The position numbers and the translations under genes are program-made. 20,038 nucleotides of DNA from the NCBI GenBank assembly GCA_903922535.1, contig CAIXUF010000069.1, positions 1 to 20,038 of the forward strand. Direction: 5' to 3'. This document shows positions 9,801 through 16,167 of this stretch, piece by piece. Positions within the stretch are counted from its first letter, which is position 1; every line of letters begins with the position of its first letter. Below the pieces are notes generated by a model that ran no database searches, had not been told where the DNA came from, and was given only the letters and a program-made list of their open reading frames with translations. Source of the DNA: Candidatus Hydrogenedentota bacterium. Lineage in GTDB: Bacteria > Hydrogenedentota > Hydrogenedentia > Hydrogenedentiales > CAITNO01.

Positions 9801-10647
9801 CATACGCGACCCGGCCGTCGTGGTTGACGAAGATGGCGTCGGGCGACAATTCCACGATGCTGCGGAAGCGTTCCTCGCTGCGGCGCAGCAGTTCCTCCGA
9901 CCGGGCCTGCGCCTGGCGCACCCGGATGGACAGAATCCCAAAGCTGAGATCCTGCGCCAGATCGGAAAGCAGCGCGACTTCCTCCGGCGAAAAGGCGTTG
10001 GGCTCCCGGGCATAAATGGTGATCGCACCGAAGGCCCTGTCCCCGTCCATCAGCGGCAGCACGGCGGACGAGGCGTAGCCCCGTTTCAGCGCCTCTTCGC
10101 GCCAGGGCAGGAACTTGGGGTCGTGCTGCATGTTTGCGCAGACGCACGGCTTCCCACGCCGAATGGCGGTGCCCGTGGGGCCGCGCCCGCGTTCGGAGTC
10201 CGCCCAGGTGAGCTTCAGCGTTTCAAGATAGCCGTCCTCAAAGCCGGACCAGACCACGGGCCGGACCGTCTTGCCCTCGTCCTGCTCGGCGTAGCCCATC
10301 CACACCATGGCATGGCCGCAGTCTTCCACGACAATCCGGCACACGTCGTGCAGGTACTGCAGCTCGTCGGTGGCGGCAATCATGACGTGGTTGCTGCGGC
10401 TGCGCGCGTGGAGCGTCCGGGTTAGTCTGCGATACTCTTCGGAGGCATTCCCGGCCGTGGGGTACGCTTCAGGCGGCACGTGCGGCTGCGGCGGTTCCCC
10501 GTCCGTGCCGGCCAGGGCATCCATGGCGCGGGACAACCCCTCAAGCACTTCCGTCTTCAGGACCTCCTGCCCGACGAGCCCGCCCACGCGCCTGTGGAGA
10601 TTCTCCAATAGCCGGCGGGTTTCCTCACTGCTGGACTCTAAAGACAT
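3874..10647 (-). CDS. Giant soluble multi-PAS/GAF sensor histidine kinase
   Basis: At 2257 residues this is a very large kinase with no membrane segment or signal peptide, so it should sense cytoplasmic or diffusible signals. Order: a helical start; GAF1 (about 85-245); four PAS domains (about 258-780); GAF2 (about 790-950); eight PAS domains (about 955-1985); kinase core. Twelve PAS ends are marked by DITxRKxAExAL-type PAC linkers, near residues 367, 503, 647, 773, 1068, 1204, 1334, 1459, 1578, 1705, 1846 and 1974. The core has phospho-acceptor His2010 in AHEINNPN, N-box VINLVQNACQAL, DEGLGI (2180-2185) and GMGLGL (2206-2211), all intact, so it should be active. PAS3 contains a four-cysteine cluster (Cys571, 581, 587, 590). 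A HERTAEV-like coil (KRVEERTAEV) joins PAS10 to PAS11. There is no receiver domain, and the response regulator is not in the window. AAGGG lies just before the start. Downstream is the CheB-CheR-PAS gene. Confidence 0.95.
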   Translation of the reverse strand: MSLESSSEETRRLLENLHRRVGGLVGQEVLKTEVLEGLSRAMDALAGTDGEPPQPHVPPEAYPTAGNASEEYRRLTRTLHARSRSNHVMIAATDELQYLHDVCRIVVEDCGHAMVWMGYAEQDEGKTVRPVVWSGFEDGYLETLKLTWADSERGRGPTGTAIRRGKPCVCANMQHDPKFLPWREEALKRGYASSAVLPLMDGDRAFGAITIYAREPNAFSPEEVALLSDLAQDLSFGILSIRVRQAQARSEELLRRSEERFRSIVELSPDAIFVNHDGRVAYVNPAGLELFGAAEPGQLLGRSPFDLFHPDYHPKMRERIETLFAGGSAPLTEARIVRLDGTVREVESAASLHDVQEGRAIQVVLRDITARKQAEVALARSVKDTRQHAGETEAVLAAMHDAVLVYDTDMNVIRANPGFIPTYGFDPTGLNVGEIIQRTQCERADGRQIPLGDQPTPRALRGESAINQQLRITRADGQERALETTATPLRAGGEIVGVVTVWHDITERKRAAEALAAERANLQAVFDAANFGMMLIDAQGSVRRLNATLTRWIGEDVYARTGDQPGDLVGCIHALADAGGCGRTPYCASCAIRNAFTSALRSGKPVHNVETESTLLIGGNRVSLWFEISADPIILNGQPHVVLGLSNITERKWAQQALQESEERFRMLFISMNEGYYLAEVVYDDGGAPCDYRFLEVNPAFEQIMGRGREAIIGRRMHELIPNPSPAWIQAFTQVALTGTPQDCSFHSEILQRHFEAFAFRPAEGQVAVLVADITKRKQAEDALHRTTERLRLLSDVTSRLLAGDDPQAVVGDLCRDVMAHLHCECFFNFLADASSGRLRLNACAGIPEEEAAKIKWLDYGVAVCGCVAMQGRRISAEDIQHADDPRTDLVRSYGIQAYTCHPLLAGTRVIGTLSFGSKTRTTFTDDETELMRQVTDKVAIGMQRILAQQALAESEERFRASFDNGAIPMALTALDGTLIKVNPTFCRFIGYSEAELAGTSFAQFTYPDDLPANRAGVERICRGEVPSFRMEKRYIRKDAAVVWADMSTAPVLDAHGQPLYIVTHIMDITERRRLQVELAERAGEMQAILDNAPVAIWIAHDPLCRHITGNATADQILLTPRGANISRSAAQDESPVSYMVCRDGVELKPGELPAQMAAATGQPVTGNEVEIVASDGRRVQMLMSAVPLFDIDGRVRGSITTGVDVSGLKQAQRALETSTQRFHTTLSSLYGGILLVANDGKVEFVNQSFCDLFGLEDSPSDLLGLTSNNMIRKIKSRYGNSDEAVKRIGEIVGHGLSVRGEEVALRGGRTCLRDFIPLVVDGEPHGRVWHHIDITQRKRIEEALRESEERFKAIASNTPDHILVQDRDLRYTFVVNPQLGLTDKDMLGKTDYDFLPKDDAEKLTEIKRQVLETGQTIHVNMPIASTSGETQYFSGAYVATYDADGRIDGLIGYFKNFTEIKRAEKALRESETTLRGILDATQESVWLFSPGGVMLMGNKTAWVRFGKEPQEVVGKRFNEILSPELAQSRLARLSECVASRQPVNFEDERAGIFFRHGFYPVLDPEGRVAAVACFSQDITQSRKAEEALRESEERYRSLFNGMSEGFALHEIVTDKRGRPIDYRFIDVNPAFERLTGLKRKNIVGRLMREVLPDEDPAWLTVCGRVALAGEPVHFENYSSALQRWYEVFSYRPVPRQFAVIFMDVTDRKEAQKALRRSHEELEKRVEERTAEVRQASEYSRSLIEASLDPLATIGTDGAITDVNEAMERMTGLPRAQLIGSEFARYFTEPDKAREGFERVLKNGTVTDYPLTGRHCSGSTTDVLYNAAVYRNAAGRVQGVFAAARDITQRKRAEEALRASEMRLSEAQRIAHLGGWEWDLRSGDLRWSEEVFRICGVSPRHGAPTFAEFLASIFAEDRKLVEQTALRSVADKEPFNLEYRVVRSGGEVRHVHAQAEIILNGNGMPVRMVGTLMDITERVRAEEEARVRQQQLIQADKMVSLGILVAGVAHEINNPNHSIMSNVTALADVWEGARPILDRFYGDFGDFVLGGFEYSECRDKLPAMYANALNSSKRIEVIVTELRDFARHSPKEHMVPVDVNAVVNSAIILMTNMVKKSTDHFSAAYAQELPPVLGNFQRIEQVVINLVQNACQALASKDRAVSVATSHDPASGSVVIEVCDEGLGIPEEHLKQLGTPFFTTKRGAEGMGLGLWICSNLVHEHGGTLTFSTREGGGTRATLALPADGRLATDRTEVHDA

Positions 10648-10684
10648 GGGCCCTTGTTCCTGTTATCTGCTTACACCCAAAGCG

Positions 10685-10803
10685 GGGAACATGACACCTG
10701 CGAGGCGCTCCAAAGGCGCTTTTTCAACGACACCCTGTACGTGAACCGCCTCCATTATGCCCAATCCGCCTTCAACCGCGCGATGAAACATCCTTTCCCT
10801 TAA
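10685..10803 (+). pseudogene. Possible decayed 3' end of a plus-strand gene
   Basis: On the plus strand this short frame ends in NRLHYAQSAFNRAMKHPFP and then TAA. Its codons use G or C at the third position almost throughout, like true genes of this window, until the last few. The opposite-strand frame (42 codons from an ATG at 10785) shows no such bias. In frame, the sequence runs back only to a TAA near 10640, and no start codon with a ribosome site is visible. I do not recognise the family. It could be the remnant of a gene cut off by a rearrangement, or a chance pattern in an intergenic region. Confidence 0.25.
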
Positions 10804-10841
10804 GAAAGGCAAACGGGGCCGCGAAACCAAAGGGTTCTCGC

Positions 10842-10850
10842 ATTCTAGCA
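10842..10850 (-). promoter_or_regulatory. Candidate extended -10 promoter of the PAS kinase
   Basis: The minus strand reads TGCTAGAAT, matching the extended -10 form TGnTATAAT with one change. It lies in the most AT-rich part of the spacer, about 195 bases before the PAS kinase start. No good -35 hexamer is found 16-18 bases upstream, which extended -10 promoters can tolerate. It would imply a long leader. Confidence 0.3.
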
Positions 10851-11004
10851 CAATGTCCCTGACCAAATTCGTATTGTGAACCATAATCAAAACAAGCAGT
10901 TTCCCCTTCTTATTCGCCCGTCCGGGCACCTTTTTCCCCGGTCGGGGACAGGAGGGGCGCAGCGCCGAAGCAAATCGGGTACAGTCCGGGTTTCCAGCCC
11001 AGGG

Positions 11005-11043
11005 GGGAAAGGACAAAAGGGACTTCAAAGAGGGAAAGGACAA
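11005..11043 (+). repeat. Short purine-rich direct repeat
   Basis: GGGAAAGGACAA occurs at 11005-11016 and again at 11032-11043, a 27-base offset, with the related word AAAAGGGAC between. The region shows no coding signal and lies between nuoN and the PAS kinase gene. It looks like intergenic repeat debris. Confidence 0.5.
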
Positions 11044-11088
11044 GGCCGACGGGACGCCGGGGGGAGGGAAGTCCGTCTTCTCCGTAAT

Positions 11089-11105
11089 GCAGGCGGGACG
11101 CCTGC
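11089..11105. repeat. REP-like palindrome after nuoN
   Basis: GCAGGCG-GGA-CGCCTGC is a perfect 7-bp inverted repeat with a 3-base loop, 39 bases after the nuoN stop. There is no T-tract on the minus strand side (ATTACGG follows), so a simple intrinsic terminator is unlikely. It could stabilise the 3' end of the nuo transcript or mark its end together with Rho. Similar GGCGGGACGCC palindromes are common dispersed intergenic elements in some GC-rich genomes. Confidence 0.6.
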
Positions 11106-11144
11106 GGCACGAGACCGGGGTGCGGCGCAAGAAACCACGTGAGG

Positions 11145-12584
11145 TCAGTGCGGGAGAACGGCGCTCATCCAGGCGATGGTGGTTCCGTTGATGGCATTGT
11201 AAAAGAAGGGGATGATGCCCAGCAGCACCACGACCACGGTCAGCACGGCCGTGGCGGTGCTGAGCGACCAGCTCGCCGGGGCCGCCGGGCCGTCCTCGTG
11301 GGCCGGCTCGATGTACATCTCGCGGACGATGCGCAGGTAGTTGTAGAGGGCGATGGTGGAATTGACCGCCGCCACGCCGACCAGCCAGTGGAACCCGGCG
11401 CCCGCAGCCACGCTGAAGAGGAAGAACTTGCCCACGAAGCCGGACAGGGGCGGGATGCCGGCAAGACTGAACAACGCCAGCATCATGGCGAGGGCCATGA
11501 TGGGGTTGGTGCGCGACAGGCCACGGTAGTCGCGGATGTTTTCGCGGCCCGTCTCGTTGGAATACCAGACAATGCCCGCAAACAGGGCGAAGGTGGAGGC
11601 GATGTAGGCGAGCAGGTAGAAGAGCATGGCGGGGACGCCGTAGTCGTGGGGGCCGAGGAAGCCCATGATGAAGACGCCGGCGTGGGAAATGGCGCTGAAG
11701 GCCATGAAGCGCTTGATGTTGCCCTGGACGATGGCGACACAGTTGCCCAGCGTCATGGTGACGGCCGCAAACAGCGCGATCATCAGTGCCCAGTCGTCCA
11801 GCCATCCGCCCATCATGCGGTAGAAGAGCTGGAACATGAAGGCCAGGCCCGTGCCCTTGGAGGCGACGGAGAGGTAGGCCGTGATGGGCATGGGCGCGCC
11901 CTCGAACACGTCGGCCGCCCACAGGTGGAAGGGCACCAGCGTCAATTTGAAGCCGATACCGGCGGTGAGCATGGCCGCGGCGAGCCAGAAGGCAGGGCTG
12001 CCCTTGGTCACGCGCGCCGCGTCCAGGCCGATGTGCCCGGTCAGGCCGTAGAGCAGCCCGAGGCCGTAGAGGATGAAGGCCGACGCGAGCGCGCCGACGA
12101 TCACATACTTCAGGCCTGCCTCGCCGGAGCGCATGTCCTCGCGCCGCCATGCCGCCAGGGCGAAGAGGGGAATGGTGGCCAGTTCGAGGCTCACGTAGAG
12201 CAGCACCATGTCGCGGGCCGACACGAGGAACATCATGCCGCAGATGGTGAACAGGAGCACGGTGTAGTATTCGCCGGGCGACCCGATGCCCCGCATGCGG
12301 AAGGTGGTGCGACCGTGCAGCAGGTCCATGGACAGAACCACGGTGAAGAAGCCCGAAATGAGAAAGAAGAGCTTGAACCACCAGGCCACGGAGTCCATGC
12401 CGAACTGTCCGCCGAGCAGAGTGCCGTTCATGGGGATGAGGGTGAGCAGCACCCCGGCCGCCGCGGCCAGCCCGGCCAGGGAAAGCCACGACACGGCGCG
12501 TCTAGTCCGTTCCGTGAGGAACAGATCGGCGACCAGCACCGCCAGGGCGGTGACGACAACGATGATTTCGGGCAGCATCAGCAT
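11145..12584 (-). CDS. nuoN: NADH-quinone oxidoreductase subunit N
   Basis: This 479-residue integral membrane protein is the innermost antiporter-like pump subunit of complex I, with about 14 transmembrane helices. Channel residues at the expected places are Glu134 in YVSLELATIPL (TM5), Lys213 in GFKLTLVPFHLW (TM7), Lys243 in YLSVASKG (TM8) and the lysine in SGFVGKFFLF (TM12). Length is normal for the family. It is the last gene of the nuo cluster, 23 bp after nuoM. The ATG at 12584 fits; an in-frame ATG two codons later is an alternative, and the ribosome site is weak in both cases, so coupling to nuoM translation is likely. A gene-poor spacer follows, which probably holds the operon's end. 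Confidence 0.96.
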   Translation of the reverse strand: MLMLPEIIVVVTALAVLVADLFLTERTRRAVSWLSLAGLAAAAGVLLTLIPMNGTLLGGQFGMDSVAWWFKLFFLISGFFTVVLSMDLLHGRTTFRMRGIGSPGEYYTVLLFTICGMMFLVSARDMVLLYVSLELATIPLFALAAWRREDMRSGEAGLKYVIVGALASAFILYGLGLLYGLTGHIGLDAARVTKGSPAFWLAAAMLTAGIGFKLTLVPFHLWAADVFEGAPMPITAYLSVASKGTGLAFMFQLFYRMMGGWLDDWALMIALFAAVTMTLGNCVAIVQGNIKRFMAFSAISHAGVFIMGFLGPHDYGVPAMLFYLLAYIASTFALFAGIVWYSNETGRENIRDYRGLSRTNPIMALAMMLALFSLAGIPPLSGFVGKFFLFSVAAGAGFHWLVGVAAVNSTIALYNYLRIVREMYIEPAHEDGPAAPASWSLSTATAVLTVVVVLLGIIPFFYNAINGTTIAWMSAVLPH

Positions 12585-12607
12585 GGTGTCATGATATCCG
12601 CAAGGTG

Positions 12608-14134
12608 CTAAACCCCGTGCGAGAGGCGGTTAATCATGGGCATGACCGAACTCTCGATGAGGGTGATGAAATACCGGGGCATCACCCCGACGATCACGAG
12701 CGTGGCGATGAGCATGCCCGTGGAAATCTTCTCCGGCAGTGTGGCGTCGGTCAGCAGTTCGTATTCGGCGTGCGTGATCGGCCCCTGGAAAACCATGGCC
12801 AGGCCCCGCAGCACGTAGACCGCCGTCACCACGATGGACATCGTGGCCAGGATGGTCAGCACGCACGAGATGGTCGGGTCGGACCAGGGATTGCCAAAGA
12901 AGCCGCCCAGGAACACGTGCGTCTCGGCCACGAACCCGGCCAGTCCCGGCAGGCCCAGGCTCGCCAGACCGGCAATGTAGAACGCGGTCGCCAGCCAGGG
13001 CATCACTTTCGCCAGACCGCCCATGTCCGGGATGAGGCGCGTGTGCGTGCGGCCGTAGACCATGCCGATAAGTCCGAAGAAGAGGCCCGTCATGATGCCG
13101 TGACTGAACATCTGAATCACGGCGCCCTTCATTCCCATGACGGTCAGCGTCGCCACGCCGAAGAGGACGAACCCGCAGTGGCTCACGGAAGAGTAGGCGG
13201 TGAAGTACTTGAGGTCCTTCTGCATCACCGCGCCGAGCGACCCGTACAAAATGTTGATGGTGGTCAGGCCCATGAAGAACAGGCCCCAGACCTTGGCGCC
13301 CTCGGGCAGCAGGTAGACGCCGACGCGCAGCGCGCCGTAGCCGCCCAGCTTCATCAGCACGCCCGCATGCAGCATCGACACGGCGGTCGGCGCGGAACTG
13401 TGTCCGTCGGGCGACCACGTGTGCAGCGGATAGAGCGCGCCCAGCACGCCGAACCCAACGAAGATCATCGGAAACACCCAGGTCTGGAATTCCTTGGTGA
13501 AGGAAGCCTGCGCCAGCGCCTGCAAGTCGAAGGTGTGCAGGCCGGAGACGTGGTACATGGCAAGGAGCCCCACGAGCACGAAGGCGCTGCCCACGAGCAG
13601 CATCAGCGTGAGCTTCATGGCGGAGTACTCTTTGGGGCCCGTGCCCCAGATGCCGATGAGCAGGTACATCGGCAGCACCGCCAACTCGTAGAACATGAAG
13701 AACAGGAACAGGTCGAAGCTCACGAACACGCCGAACACGCCCGTGACCAGCAGCAGCAGCAGCGCGAAGAACTCCTTGGTCCGGCTCTCCACGTTCCAAC
13801 TCGCCAGCACACCCGTGAAGATGATGATGGACGTGAGGATGATCATCGCCACCGAGATGCCGTCCACGCCGATGAAATACTGGATGCCCAGCGACTCAAA
13901 CCAGGGGATCCGCTCGACAAAATAGAGTTTGGTCAGCCGGGCCGTCATCGTGGCGGCGTTGTCCGGCGCGGCCGCGATCCAATAGCTGTGGGTAAGCAGG
14001 GCCGTGAGCGCGAGTTGGACGCCCGTGCCGAGCGCGGAAATCCAGCGGACCGCCTTCCATTGGCTCGCGGGGGTGAAGACCACCGCGATCATGGTGATGA
14101 ACGGCACTGCTATGAGCCAACTAAGCAAACCCAT
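12608..14134 (-). CDS. nuoM: NADH-quinone oxidoreductase subunit M (variant channel)
   Basis: The 508-residue product is the middle antiporter-like proton-pumping subunit of complex I. It carries Glu150 in FMFYELAVLPMYLLIG (TM5), PLHTWSPDGHSSAPTAVSML (236-255) and Lys262 in HAGVLMKLGGYG (TM8). The site that is the essential TM7 lysine in E. coli NuoM (Lys234) aligns without gaps to Leu231 here, codon CTG at 13444-13442. The frame stays open upstream to 14323, but those residues only mirror the end of nuoL. The ATG at 14134 begins the recognisable first helix (MGLLSWLIAVPF) and has AGAGGA upstream. That ribosome site overlaps the TAG stop of nuoL, with 17 bp between the genes, which suggests coupling. 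Confidence 0.95.
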   Translation of the reverse strand: MGLLSWLIAVPFITMIAVVFTPASQWKAVRWISALGTGVQLALTALLTHSYWIAAAPDNAATMTARLTKLYFVERIPWFESLGIQYFIGVDGISVAMIILTSIIIFTGVLASWNVESRTKEFFALLLLLVTGVFGVFVSFDLFLFFMFYELAVLPMYLLIGIWGTGPKEYSAMKLTLMLLVGSAFVLVGLLAMYHVSGLHTFDLQALAQASFTKEFQTWVFPMIFVGFGVLGALYPLHTWSPDGHSSAPTAVSMLHAGVLMKLGGYGALRVGVYLLPEGAKVWGLFFMGLTTINILYGSLGAVMQKDLKYFTAYSSVSHCGFVLFGVATLTVMGMKGAVIQMFSHGIMTGLFFGLIGMVYGRTHTRLIPDMGGLAKVMPWLATAFYIAGLASLGLPGLAGFVAETHVFLGGFFGNPWSDPTISCVLTILATMSIVVTAVYVLRGLAMVFQGPITHAEYELLTDATLPEKISTGMLIATLVIVGVMPRYFITLIESSVMPMINRLSHGV

Positions 14135-14151
14135 GTTGAAATCCGATTCCT

Positions 14152-16167
14152 CTAAATGAATGCGGCCCAGAGGACCAGCAGCACGAGCAGGGCCCCGCCC
14201 GCGTACCACGCGCTGTAGGACTGCACCTGACCCGTCTGCATCCAACTGAACAGATGACCCGACGCGCGCGTGCCCCAGGCGGACACATTCACGCCGCCGT
14301 CCACGATGGTCCGGTCGAACCATGCAATCGGACGGGACACCAGACGGAAAATAAGCCGGTGGGTCACAAACAGGTAGACCTCATCGACGTAGAACTTCTT
14401 CTTGACGAGCGTGTGCAGTCCGCCGAGCGTCCAGACAATCACGTCCGCCCGGCTGCCCGAACCGGTGTACAGCAGCAGCGCCATGCCGGTGCCCAGCAGC
14501 GCCGCAAGCGTTGCCGGAATGGCGATGGCGAAATTGATGCCTTCGTGTCCCGCATGCTCGACGCCGATGCTGACGAACTTGGCCATCGGCACGTACCCGG
14601 CCACCACGCTCAGCACGGCCAGGATCGCCAGCGGAATCCACATCACCGGGGGAATCTCATGGGCGTGATGGGCCTTGTCACTGCGGGGCTCGCCCCAGAA
14701 GGTGACGAGATAGATGCGGAACATGTAGAAGGCCGTCAGGCCCGCCACAAACAGCGCCACACCGAAAATGACCGTGTGGCCGTTGCCCAACGCCGCCGCC
14801 AGAATCTCGTCCTTCGAGAAGAAACCGGACAGGGGCCAGAAACCGCTGATTGCCAGCGTGGCAATGAGGAAGGTAGCGTGCGTGATGGGCATCTTGCGGC
14901 GCAGTCCGCCCATGTCCCAAATCTCGTTGCTGTGCACGGCGTGGATGACCGCGCCCGCGCCCAGGAAGAGCAGCGCCTTGAAGCAGGCGTGGGTGAAGAG
15001 GTGGAACATGCCGGCCGTGTAGCCCAGCGGGCTGTCCATCGTCGCCACGCCCAGCGCAAGCATCATGTAGCCCAACTGGCTCAGCGTGGAGAAGGCCAGC
15101 ACGCGCTTGATGTCGTCCTGCGTCGTGCCGATAACCGCCGCAAAGAGGCTCGTGAACGCGCCCACGTAGGCCACCACCAGCAACGCCGCGCCGCTCACCG
15201 CAAAGGCGGGAAACATGCGCGCCACGAGGTACACGCCGGCCACCACCATCGTCGCCGCGTGGATCAGCGCCGACACGGGGGTCGGGCCCTCCATGGCGTC
15301 GGGCAGCCAGATGTGCAGCGGGAACATGGCGCTCTTGCCGGCCGCGCCCATAAACACCAGCACCATCGCCACGGTCAGCAGCGTGACGCCCGTTGAACCG
15401 GCGGCCAGCGTGCCAAACTTGGCAAGGAATTCGGGACTGGTCAGATAGAGGAAATCGATCGGTTGCAGCGGCATGGCGCAGTGCGCGGCCGTGCGGGCCG
15501 TAACGGCCGGGGCAACCCCGCCAAACAGGGTGAAACCGAAGTAACCCAGCGTGAGCACACCGATGAGAAAGCCCAGGTCGGCGAAGCGCGTGACGATGAA
15601 GGCTTTCTTCGACGCGGCCACGGCGGACGGCTTCTGGTAATAGAAGCCGATCAACAGGAAACTGCTCACTCCCACCAATTCCCAGAAGACGTACATTTGC
15701 AGGATGTTCGGCGCCGCGACCAGGCCCAGCATGCTGAACGTGAACAGGTTCAGGTAGGCGAAGAAGCGGCCGAAGCCCGTGTCGCCCTTCATGTAGCCGA
15801 TGCTGTAGACGTGGACCAGTGTGCTGACTGTGGTGACCACCAGCATCAGCAGTACCGAAATGGGGTCCACGATGACGCCCATGTTTACCGTCAGCCCCGG
15901 CTGGTACTGGAGCCACTCGAATGCCCACGGGACAAGCACGGGATGCTCGGCACCCGGCGGGGAAATGGTGAAATACTCGTATGCGATGTTGCCGGCCACC
16001 GTCCAGGAACAGAACACGGCGAGCGTGGCCACGATGCCGGAGAGCCGCTGCGACAGCGGCCGGATGAACAACCCCACCAGGACAAACGAGACCAATGGAA
16101 ACGCGGGGACCAGCCACGCGTGCCGCAGCGCAAAGCCCATATGCAGGATGTCGATCTCAGTGGTCAT
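14152..16167 (-). CDS. nuoL: NADH-quinone oxidoreductase subunit L
   Basis: At 671 residues this is the distal antiporter-like pump of complex I, with about 16 transmembrane helices and the long lateral helix that braces the membrane arm. Visible motifs are FWELVGVSSFLLIGF with Glu163 (TM5), FMGAAGKSAMFPLHIWLPDA with Lys278 (TM7), HAATMVVAG with His303, and SGFFSKDEIL (TM12 lysine). The C-terminal stretch KKKFYVDEVY and a final hydrophobic helix (about 650-671) are typical of full-length NuoL. It is slightly longer than the E. coli form. Its first 11 bases overlap the end of nuoK; no strong ribosome site is seen, so it probably relies on translational coupling. Confidence 0.97.
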   Translation of the reverse strand: MTTEIDILHMGFALRHAWLVPAFPLVSFVLVGLFIRPLSQRLSGIVATLAVFCSWTVAGNIAYEYFTISPPGAEHPVLVPWAFEWLQYQPGLTVNMGVIVDPISVLLMLVVTTVSTLVHVYSIGYMKGDTGFGRFFAYLNLFTFSMLGLVAAPNILQMYVFWELVGVSSFLLIGFYYQKPSAVAASKKAFIVTRFADLGFLIGVLTLGYFGFTLFGGVAPAVTARTAAHCAMPLQPIDFLYLTSPEFLAKFGTLAAGSTGVTLLTVAMVLVFMGAAGKSAMFPLHIWLPDAMEGPTPVSALIHAATMVVAGVYLVARMFPAFAVSGAALLVVAYVGAFTSLFAAVIGTTQDDIKRVLAFSTLSQLGYMMLALGVATMDSPLGYTAGMFHLFTHACFKALLFLGAGAVIHAVHSNEIWDMGGLRRKMPITHATFLIATLAISGFWPLSGFFSKDEILAAALGNGHTVIFGVALFVAGLTAFYMFRIYLVTFWGEPRSDKAHHAHEIPPVMWIPLAILAVLSVVAGYVPMAKFVSIGVEHAGHEGINFAIAIPATLAALLGTGMALLLYTGSGSRADVIVWTLGGLHTLVKKKFYVDEVYLFVTHRLIFRLVSRPIAWFDRTIVDGGVNVSAWGTRASGHLFSWMQTGQVQSYSAWYAGGALLVLLVLWAAFI

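Larger units (their letters stand above)
10648..11144. other. Gene-poor spacer between the nuo and sensory blocks
   Basis: This 497-bp stretch contains no convincing gene on either strand. From nuoN towards the PAS kinase it holds a REP-like palindrome (11089-11105), a purine-rich direct repeat (11005-11043), an AT-richer promoter-like segment (about 10840-10910), a small hairpin (CCTTTC at 10792-10797 with GAAAGG at 10804-10809) and a possible plus-strand gene remnant (10685-10803). It probably contains the end of nuo transcription and the start of the PAS kinase transcript. Confidence 0.6.

Noticed and set aside
10931..10948. T-run followed by TCCCC-GGTC-GGGGA as a terminator
   Set aside because: In the direction of the genes (minus) the stem is followed by A residues, not U; on the plus strand the T-run precedes the stem. 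Neither fits an intrinsic terminator.
10663..12489. 608-codon minus-strand frame overlapping nuoN in another frame
   Set aside because: Most of it is a frame-shifted reading of nuoN, Arg/His/Pro/Gly-rich with no domain; nuoN is certain.
11139..12611. 490-codon open frame on the plus strand opposite nuoN, with similar long frames opposite nuoM, nuoL and nuoH
   Set aside because: These are His/Glu/Gln/Asp-rich mirror images of hydrophobic membrane protein codons, which is typical antisense artefact.
14135..14323. N-terminal extension of NuoM to an upstream in-frame start
   Set aside because: The 63 extra residues are Arg/Gly-rich out-of-frame nuoL sequence; the first membrane helix begins at the ATG at 14134.
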